DNA of 64,000 nt. It comes from Batkoa obscura (Eukaryota > Entomophthoromycota > Entomophthoromycetes > Entomophthorales > Batkoaceae). Below the pieces are notes generated by a model. That model was not told the origin of the DNA and searched no databases. It saw nothing but the letters and a program-made list of their open reading frames with translations. The translations under genes and the position numbers were made by a program. Where the stretch lies: positions 1,798,001 through 1,862,000 of the forward strand of contig JASVEC010000005.1 of the NCBI GenBank assembly GCA_030770535.1. Reading direction: 5' to 3'. Below, in pieces: positions 55,928 through 64,000 of the stretch. Each line of letters starts with the position of its first letter. The stretch's first letter is position 1.

Positions 55928-57925
55928 TTAAAGTTCATCATGATCAGAATCATCATCTTCAGGTTCAGTGGCTGAGCCAGAAGATTCACCATAAAGTTTT
56001 TCGATAATTGGTTTAACAACTTCTTCAAGTTCTGATTTTTGTTCATCAATATCTTCTTTAGTGGCAGATGATCCTTGGGATGAGAGCCATTCACTCTTTT
56101 CTTCGATAGCATCAAGAATGGACTTCTTATCAGCTTCAGAGATCTTTTTACCTAACTTAGCCTTATCGGTGACTTGGCTACGGATATCATAAATGTAATT
56201 TTCGAAGGCATTCTTGGCTTCAACTTTCTCTTTGATTTCTTTATCTTCATCAGCAAAGTCTTCAGCCTCCTTGATCATACGATCAATATCTTCTTGGGAA
56301 AGACGACCTTTGTTATTGGAGATAGTAATAGATTCGGATTTACCAGTGCCCTTATCAACGGCACCAACCTTGAGGATACCATTAGCATCAATCTCAAAGG
56401 TAACTTCAATTTGTGGTACACCACGTGGTGCTGGAGGAATATCAGTAAGATCAAATTTACCGAGTAAATTGTTATCCTTGGTAAGGGAACGTTCACCTTC
56501 ATAAATTTGGATAGAAACAATTTGTTGGTTATCTGAGGCAGTGGAGAAGATTTGGGATTTCTTGGTTGGGATAGCGGAGTTACGTGGAATTAATTTAGCC
56601 ATGACACCACCGGTAGTTTCAATACCAAGAGTAAGTGGGTTAACATCAAGAAGTAAAAGTTCAGAGAGTTCTTCTTGTCCAGTAAGGATACCACCTTGAA
56701 CAGCAGCACCATAAGCAACAGCTTCATCAGGGTTAATATCTTTGGAGGCTTTCTTACCATCAAAGAAGTCTTCAAGGAGAGAAACAACTTTAGGAATACG
56801 AGTAGAACCACCAACGAGTACAATATCATCAACTTCAGATTTCTTAAGACCAGCATCCTTTAATACTTGGGCAACTGGTTTAAGGGTCTTTTCAAAGAGT
56901 TTCATGTTAAGACTCTCGAATTGAGCACGAGTTAAAGTTTCAGAGAAATCTTCACCATCAAAGAAAGAATCAATTTCAATACGTACGGTCATTTGAGAAG
57001 AAAGGGTACGTTTGGCTTTTTCAGCTTCACGCTTAAGTTTACCCATGGTCTTTTTATCGGTCTTGATGTCCTTGTTATGTTTCTTCTTGTAAAGTTTAAC
57101 AAAATGATCAATGATGTTGTTATCGAAATCTTCACCACCTAAATGGGTATCACCTGAAGTAGCTAATACTTCGAAGACACCATCATCAATAGAAAGAAGA
57201 GAAACATCGAAAGTACCACCTCCTAAATCATAGACAAGGATTTGTTTTTCCTTAGAGGCACGATCTAATCCATAGGCAATAGCGGCGGCAGTTGGCTCAT
57301 TAATAATACGGAGGACAGTAAGACCGGCAATAGTACCAGCATCTTTGGTGGCTTGACGTTGGGCATCATTGAAATAAGCAGGTACGGTAACAACGGCGTG
57401 GGTGACTTTTTTACCAAGATAGTTTTCGGCAGTTTCCTTCATCTTACCAAGGATCATAGCAGAAATTTCTTCAGGAGTAAATTGTTTCTTTTTACCTTTA
57501 ACTTCGACTTGGATTACTGGTTTGTTATCCTTATTAATGACCTTGAATGGGAAGTTCTTTAAATCCTTCTTAAGGGTAGGATCATCAAAGGTACGACCAA
57601 CAAGACGCTTGACATCGAAGATAGTATTTTCTGGGTTGCTAGGAGCTTGATTTTTAGCTGAGTCACCAACTAAACGTTCGTCTCCAGCGAAACCTACATA
57701 AGATGGAGTAATACGATTACCTTGATCATTAGTAATAATTTCAACACGACCACCAATATGTACACCAACACATGAGTATGTGGTACCTAAATCAATACCG
57801 ATGACTGTACCGTAGTCCTCTGATCCGGTATTATTTGCTTTTGTGCTCCCTTCCTTAGCAAAGACATTCCCTACTAAGCCAAGAGCCATCAGCACAACTG
57901 AAGTGGCTTTTGAAAAGTTGACCAT
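55928..57925 (-). CDS. KAR2: ER chaperone BiP / Kar2 (Hsp70)
   Basis: 665 residues, intronless. A cleavable signal peptide (about 1-23, [14 protein letters not shown]) and a C-terminal HDEL place it in the ER lumen. The nucleotide-binding domain has [31 protein letters not shown] and [12 protein letters not shown]. The linker is [15 protein letters not shown], followed by the substrate domain and an acidic tail ([12 protein letters not shown]). Role: ATP-driven binding of translocating and unfolded proteins, regulator of the unfolded protein response. GC content is visibly higher than in its neighbours, and codon choice is more selective, as expected for a highly expressed gene. Confidence 0.97.
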   Translation of the reverse strand: MVNFSKATSVVLMALGLVGNVFAKEGSTKANNTGSEDYGTVIGIDLGTTYSCVGVHIGGRVEIITNDQGNRITPSYVGFAGDERLVGDSAKNQAPSNPENTIFDVKRLVGRTFDDPTLKKDLKNFPFKVINKDNKPVIQVEVKGKKKQFTPEEISAMILGKMKETAENYLGKKVTHAVVTVPAYFNDAQRQATKDAGTIAGLTVLRIINEPTAAAIAYGLDRASKEKQILVYDLGGGTFDVSLLSIDDGVFEVLATSGDTHLGGEDFDNNIIDHFVKLYKKKHNKDIKTDKKTMGKLKREAEKAKRTLSSQMTVRIEIDSFFDGEDFSETLTRAQFESLNMKLFEKTLKPVAQVLKDAGLKKSEVDDIVLVGGSTRIPKVVSLLEDFFDGKKASKDINPDEAVAYGAAVQGGILTGQEELSELLLLDVNPLTLGIETTGGVMAKLIPRNSAIPTKKSQIFSTASDNQQIVSIQIYEGERSLTKDNNLLGKFDLTDIPPAPRGVPQIEVTFEIDANGILKVGAVDKGTGKSESITISNNKGRLSQEDIDRMIKEAEDFADEDKEIKEKVEAKNAFENYIYDIRSQVTDKAKLGKKISEADKKSILDAIEEKSEWLSSQGSSATKEDIDEQKSELEEVVKPIIEKLYGESSGSATEPEDDDSDHDEL

Positions 57926-59118
57926 TTTAATTTAACCTTGATTTGATATGTATATGGGCTATAAACAAAAGTTAAAAAAATATATAATGTAAACCTTAAA
58001 TCGGTCTGGTTATATTAAAGAGTTGAAGTTTAAGATTTACTTTGTTATGTTTATATATCTTTGAGTTTTTTTTGATTACTTTTTCATTCATTATTTGTCG
58101 CTTAATAATTGGTTCTAGCTAAATTTTATTCATCAATTTTGTCCAATTATATTATGCCATCATAATTATATTAGCAAATCAATTGGGTCCAGCGCTATTA
58201 TTCAATTCTTTACTTTTAACTTTTGATCTATGGCCAATAAAATACAAACATGAAGAAAAATTAAAATTTGTTACCAAATCATAAATGATTGGCTAATTTG
58301 GATTGAAATTTGCTAATTATTTTTTTCATTAATTTAGCTTGAGATAATTCTCGATTTTGCTCAATCAATCATGCGTTCATGAAAGTAAAATATCATGTGG
58401 TGGAAGTGTATGTGTTATGTGTGTAAATTATTTTGCTTGAAGTACAAGCTATATTTTTAAATATGTTCATCTAAATCTGGTAAATCGCTTCGCTATACTA
58501 TTTTTACTCTTTGGTTGAAATGATATAGTAATAGCTTACGTATAAATACTATTAATATTTGAATTAAATATTTGTACAAAATTCTTAATTAATAATATTA
58601 TATTCTAAAATAATTAAAATGGGCATAAAACACAATTTAAACTAAGAACCAAAATACCGTAATATGGGTGTATGACTAGTAGAATAATCTTTTGGTATAG
58701 TAGATTAGATCATACAATATTATATCACCTTTTTGTAAAAACAACACTCATAACGCCAATATGTTGTTATAAGTTAAAATAAAGCAATTATTAATAGGTT
58801 AAATATGATCAAGCTTTTTAAATAAACTTGAAATATCTCCAATTGAGGCTCTATTTAACAAATTATTTTAAAAACACAATAAAGTTCATTTAAGTTTACT
58901 TGAAATTGTTAAAGTATAAGTAATAACATGTAGAAGTTCAAAAGATATCAACTTTGATGAATTTTCATTGGTTTTATTTATTACATGTAAATAAAATGAT
59001 TTTTATCATTAGTATCTATTTTTTCATTAAAAAATAAATTTAATAAAATTTACTATTTATAGAATAGTAAAAGTAAAAACGAAAGCTCAAAATTATTTTG
59101 TTTCATTTTCTTAAAAAA
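57926..59118. other. Divergent promoter region of BiP and MSH2
   Basis: About 1.2 kb between two divergent genes. I saw no unmistakable UPR element or heat-shock element array; GAA/TTC triplets occur but not in clear tandem order. No mobile element. Confidence 0.5.
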
Positions 59119-62100
59119 ATGGCCACAATTCCATCTGAAAAAGTAGAAAATGAACAATTAGGTAGCTAAAATAATAATGAAATGATAATGAAATTAACAA
59201 ATAAATAAAGAAAAGATAAACGATACAGGGTTTTGTGAATTTGTTAAAAATTTGGAAACTGTAAATTTAATTTTTATTCATATATACACCTTATTAATAG
59301 ATTATTTATATAGCTTGAAGACACTATAAGATTATTTGAAAGATCTGGCGGGGTAAGGATAACTTTAAAGCAAAAAAGTTATATTATTAACTTCAATTGC
59401 AAAGGATTTCTATACATTACATGGAGAAGATGCTTTTTATGCAGCTGAACAGATCTATAAAACAAAAACAGTGGTAAAATATCTTGGAGGTAAAAAAAGA
59501 AATAAATCAAAAAACAAAGGATTTAAGATTTCAATTTAAAGGGGGTATAAATACTGGGTTGCCAAGTTTGAGTTTATCTAAACTGGCATGTGAGAATTTT
59601 CTAAAAGGCCAAATGAACAGCAAAAGGATTGAAATTTGGTCAAATAATGATGGAAAAAAACAAAATGGATGGAAAATTATCAAAAAAGTAATTTTGTTGC
59701 AACTTTTCACTTTGAAAATTTATTTGCTTTCTGATTATTTTTAGGCTACCCCTGGTAACTTAGATGCTTTAGAAGATTTATTGTTTGATAATTTTGAACC
59801 CACTACTGCCCCTACCGTTCTAGCTATTAAATTGGGTAATACTGTTAAAGGGGGAAAAGTAAGTTAAATATAAATTAATTGAGTTGATTCATGACACACA
59901 TAAAAAGGTAATAGGAACATGTTTCATAGATAACAATGAAGGGATAATAAGTATTAGTGAGTTCATAGATAATGAAATATTTAATAACTTTGAGTCTTTA
60001 TTAATTCAAACCGGAGCAATGGAATGTATTATACCATCAGAAGAGAGTTATGAGCTGGAAAAAATAAAAACCATTTTAAATCGATGCAATATTATGATCA
60101 CCACAGCAAAAAAGAGTGAATATTCACTTAAAGATATTGAAGAGAATTTTAAGACTTTATTAATAGCAGACTCTTTACCACTGAATAATTTATCAGAATA
60201 TGATATGAAATTAGGATTAGCTTCAGCAGCATGTCTAATAAGTTATTTAGGTTTATTACAGGATTCCTCTAATGAAAATCGATTTTTATTAAAAACACAC
60301 GATTTATCTCAATATATGAAGTTAGATGGCTCTGCTTTAATTGCATTAAATCTTTTACCAGATAAAAATAGTAGTAGACAAAAAACAATGAGCTTATATG
60401 GTTTATTAAACCAATGTTATACTGCAATGGGATCTCGATTATTATATCAATGGTTAAAACAACCTTTGATTAAACTTGAAGATATCAATTTAAGGTTGGA
60501 TTTGGTAGAAAGTTTTATTGATGATCATACCACAAGAGATAGTATTTGTAGTAATGTACTTAAAGTTACACCTGATTTAAATGGTCTAGCTAAGAAGTTT
60601 CGTAAAAATAGAGCTACTTTACAGGTATTTAGCTATACAATTATAACTGACATATAGCTAACTATTAAAGGATGTTGTACGTATTTACCAATTCATTTTA
60701 AAACTACCTGACATGATTGAAATGCTTAACAATAGTCAAAATATTCAATTAATTCGTAGTGTTTATTCTGTTAAATTAGAGGTAAATGGTTAATAATAGT
60801 TTACAAGTAATAAATGATAATAAAAAATTAAGGAATACTATGAGGGACTAGAGAAATTAAAAGAACTGGTAGAAACCACTATAGATTTAGAAAGGCTTGA
60901 TCAACATATTTATCAAATTAAAAGTGAATTTAGTGAAGAATTAGAACAGATATCACAACAAATAAAAGAAATTGAATCAAATTTTCAATTAGAGTATGAA
61001 AAAGTAGCAAACAAGCTAGGGCTCGAAGTTGATAGGAAATTAAAGTACGAAAACTCTTCTACTTATGGCCATTGTTTTCGACTTTCAAGAACAGTAAATT
61101 TCAATTTAATATTTAGTAGTTAATGCTTAAAGTCCTTAGGATGCTGTTGTATTAAGGTCTTACCAAAAAGATTTTATTGAGCTAGCAGTTCAAAAAGCAG
61201 GCACCTATTTCACAACTTTAAAAATGAAAAACTTAAATGAAGAATATCAAGACTTAAATGCTATGTATAATAAAATACAATCTACTCTTGTAAAAGAAGT
61301 TTTAGAGATAGTTAGTAAGTGTTAAGAATTGATATTATTATCGAAAGTCAATAATTAACTTTCAATTTAAAATAGAATCTTATACTGTTACGTTTGAATT
61401 ACTAAATGCTCTCGTTGCTCACTTAGATCTCATAATTAGGTAACTTTAATTTAATAAAGTGGTATAATTTTATTAACTATTCATTTAGTTTTGCTAATGT
61501 AGCTATTAACTCCAATCCTGCCTATGTTCGACCACAATTTTCAACGAATGGTAAGTGATATAATAATTTAATAATTTAATTAAAACAAACTAGATAATCA
61601 ACGTGAATTAAACTTAATTGGTTCAAGACATCCTTGTTTAGAAGTACAACCTGAAGTTAATTTCATCCCTAATGATGCATCAATGATTCAAAGTAATTTA
61701 ACTAATTAATATTAAATATTAAATTAAATATTGATAGATCAAAGAGAATTCTTAATTGTTACAGGACCAAATATGGGTGGTAAATCAACATATATTCGAC
61801 AAGTAAGTATTTATTTGACATTGTTGTCATATTATTATATACTATTACATCAAATATTATATTTTCATAATAATTTAATATCGTCAAATTAGATCGGTAT
61901 GGTTTCACTTATGGCACAAATTGGATGTTATGTACCATGCGATAGTGCTAATTTGCCTATCTTTGATTGCATACTAGCAAGAATAGGAGCTAATGACTCA
62001 CAATTAAAGGTAAGACTCAATGAAGCTAACATTAGTAATTATTTATTCATTTACTATTAGGGAATGTCTACATTTATGGTAGAAATGCTAGAAACATCAA

Positions 62101-62833
62101 CAATATTAAAAGTAAGCTAATTTTAACTTCATATCAAATTAATATTCTTTTTATAGTCTGCTACTGAAAATTCGTTAATTATTATTGATGAACTTGGACG
62201 AGGTACAAGTACCCATGATGGTTTTGGTCTAGCATGGTCTATTTCTGAGTAAATTTAAGCATACATTAGTAAGTCAATACTAACATTATAATTTAGTTAT
62301 ATTTGTAATCAATGTAAAAGCATGTGCTTATTTGCGACTCATTTTCATGAGCTTACTAAGTTAAAAGAAGAAATTCCAAAAGTTGCTAATTTACATGTTA
62401 AAGTGCATCTGAATCAAAATTCCGAATTGGATAGTAACTTAACTTTGTTATATAAAATTGAAGAAGGTAAAGAAATAAAACTAAATATATTGACATACAT
62501 TTAATTTATTTTTAGGTAGTTGTGATCAATCGTTAGGTATTCAAGTAGCTAAAATAGCTGGTTTTCCAAAAGTAGTGACCGATTTAGCTACTCATAAAGT
62601 GAATGAACTTGAAAATGGGAATCAAAGATTAATAACTAAAGTATTTTAATTCTCTATTTATTAAAGTAACATATTAATTATTTTTCAAGGAACAAAAGGA
62701 AAATATAGAATCAATAATGCGAGAATATATATTAAAATATAAAGCTAATCAATTGGATTCAAGTATCAAAAGTAAATTATTCGACTTGAAAAAGGAGTAT
62801 CCATTTTTAAGCCAATTTAATTTAAATAAATAA
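59119..62833 (+). CDS. MSH2: DNA mismatch repair protein Msh2
   Basis: Starts [14 protein letters not shown]. About nineteen exons with ~50-nt introns that join in phase, for example ERSGG to [14 protein letters not shown] across a GTAAGG...AAAG intron at about 59355-59404. Domains in order: mismatch-binding-like N-terminal domain, connector ([15 protein letters not shown]), lever ([27 protein letters not shown]), clamp, and ABC ATPase with Walker [14 protein letters not shown], signature [17 protein letters not shown], Walker [14 protein letters not shown] and H-loop [11 protein letters not shown]. Ends FLSQFNLNK. Role: partner of Msh6 or Msh3 in recognising mismatches and loops in the nucleus. 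No defect found. Confidence 0.95.
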
Positions 62834-62881
62834 ACCTTTCTAATTACCACAACTTTTCGATTGAACCTTTTTATTTCTATT

Positions 62882-63455
62882 TTAAGCTTTCCAAACTCTT
62901 TTGAAATATTCAGTTAATCCTACATCCCTAGAATTAATAATATAACTCCCATACATGGAATAAAAGGTAGCAGTATGTTGAGCAATGAGAGCAATGCAAT
63001 GAGCGACTGGGGTACGACGAAAAGGTAAATAATCAACGATTACAGAAGTAAGCCCCATATGAATATGGATTGGTAAAATGACTCCCATGGCATAATCATT
63101 AACTGGTAAACTACCATAAAATGCAGAGATACCAAAAATAGGTAATAAAGTTAAAGATATACCCTTTTCAAAATACCAATGATAACTTCCTTCCATTTTA
63201 TTCACTAAAAAATTAATAAGAGTCAATATTGGAGACAGTTGATTATAATGTTTTTTAAATTACCTTCATGTTTGGGTAAAGAAGCTAAAAGGATTAAAAA
63301 GATTAAGTTTGTTTAAGAATCAACTAATATTAATTACCATTTGTTGTACTCTTTCTTACACATTGTAAATTAAAATTCAATTTTAATTTGTTACTAGATT
63401 GTAACTTTATATTGCTAATTAATCGATTTTTCATCACTGTTTGTAGTAGACTCAT
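62882..63455 (-). CDS. SDH4: Succinate dehydrogenase membrane anchor subunit (small cytochrome b, Sdh4)
   Basis: Three exons: from MSLLQTVMKNRL at 63455 (basic mitochondrial presequence), a 22-nt middle exon (SLPKHE) at about 63276-63297, then NKMEGSYHWYFEKGISLTLL to the end. The motif SYHWYFEKG, followed by three hydrophobic segments with HIHMGLTSVIVDY (the haem-ligand His and the quinone-site Asp-Tyr of the family), identifies it. Role: anchors complex II in the inner mitochondrial membrane and forms part of the ubiquinone site. Tail to tail with MSH2; the two stops are only about 50 bp apart, so their 3' untranslated regions must overlap or be very short. Confidence 0.9.
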
Positions 63456-63891
63456 TTTGGATATAGAATTGGAATTTTTGATGATCTAAAAAGATTAGAT
63501 TTCAAAATTCAAACTTGTAAAACTTGATTTCAAATTGTGTGCACATTTTTATTGTTTTTTCAATATGCGATTTTTGCTGAAATTCAGTGTTGCCCTTAAT
63601 AAACTAAGGGTCAAAAATAATAAAGACAATAAGATTGAAATGTGGAGTTTGTTTCAACAGAGTATCCTTATTTTCTATTTAAAGTAAAATTTAAAACCAA
63701 CAAGTATTTAACGAAAGAAACAAGTTCCTTGCACAAGAAACTTATTCAATAGTAGGTTAAGTTTTATAAAAATAGCTGCTTATTTTTCAAATTTGTACAC
63801 GTCTACAGAAGCAAGCCTCAATATCTATTTTTTTAACCTTTTATAGAAAGTAGTAAGAAAATGACCCCATGATATTTTTTTCCAAGAAAGG
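63456..63891. other. Intergenic
   Basis: About 440 bp upstream of the SDH4 gene, without recognised gene or repeat. Confidence 0.5.
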
Positions 63892-64000
63892 CTAAAAAGG
63901 TGGATAAGTAGGTTTACTTTCATAGATGTGTAATAATACTTCTTGAGCCAATTGTTTGACATTACTATTTTTAGTACAAAATTGGACTGCTACTTAAAAT
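63892..64000 (-). CDS. C-terminal end of an unidentified protein (partial)
   Basis: A reverse-strand frame open from the window edge to TAG at 63892. It reads VAVQFCTKNSNVKQLAQEVL followed by LHIYESKPTYPPF. The amphipathic helix and ordinary amino-acid mix look like real coding sequence in this AT-rich DNA, but 35 codons are too few for naming. The remainder lies beyond the window. Confidence 0.4.

Noticed and set aside
56174-57562. Several open frames of 60-97 codons on the forward strand, and shifted ones on the reverse strand, within BiP
   Set aside because: Shadows of the long, GC-richer BiP coding sequence.

Overview
The window looks like a piece of a very AT-rich fungal chromosome. The evidence is direct. 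Host genes carry many short GT-AG introns of about 45-60 nt. The set includes an Arp9 of the SWI/SNF-RSC type, a BiP ending in the fungal retention signal HDEL, an Msg5-type phosphatase, a vacuolar-type amino-acid transporter, Msh2, Sdh4 and dihydrolipoamide dehydrogenase. Base composition, intron density and a cluster of small homeobox genes suggest an early-diverging lineage, possibly Conidiobolus-like (Entomophthoromycotina). That placement is inference only.

The left half (1-31 kb) is gene-poor. It holds three small intronless homeodomain genes (178-603, 2381-2725, 9425-9793 reverse) that share an N-terminal motif, set in a field of mobile DNA. The mobile DNA has three layers. (i) A DDE-type DNA transposon family, called E here: copies E1-E7, with E2 at 14147-16690 the best preserved, has GGGG-starting terminal inverted repeats and a broken-up transposase. 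(ii) About 35 copies or fragments of a ~98-bp MITE have ends homologous to those of the transposon. Several are inserted inside transposon copies, where the empty site can be read and shows a 4-bp A/T target duplication. (iii) Three copies of a ~440-460-bp LTR-like repeat, with no internal region, are treated as fossils.

The right half (31-63.5 kb) is a gene block: an Erg25/FAXDC2-like sterol desaturase, an Msg5-like phosphatase, an F-box/LRR protein, an Asn-rich unknown, SNW/SKIP (Prp45), Arp9, an unrecognised multi-exon membrane-end protein, lipoamide dehydrogenase, an AVT-type transporter, two related regulator-like proteins, BiP, Msh2 and Sdh4. A partial coding stretch runs off the right edge. 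MITEs are almost absent between 32.2 and 50.5 kb and return around the two regulator-like genes.

The points most worth following up are: the MITE/transposon relationship proven by shared termini and shared target rule; the A7/A8 run that decides whether two transposase frames are joined; a transposon copy that lost its catalytic core by two in-frame deletions at short repeats; and the homeobox trio with its conserved N-terminal peptide. Intron and frame assignments were made by eye and were not tested against transcripts.
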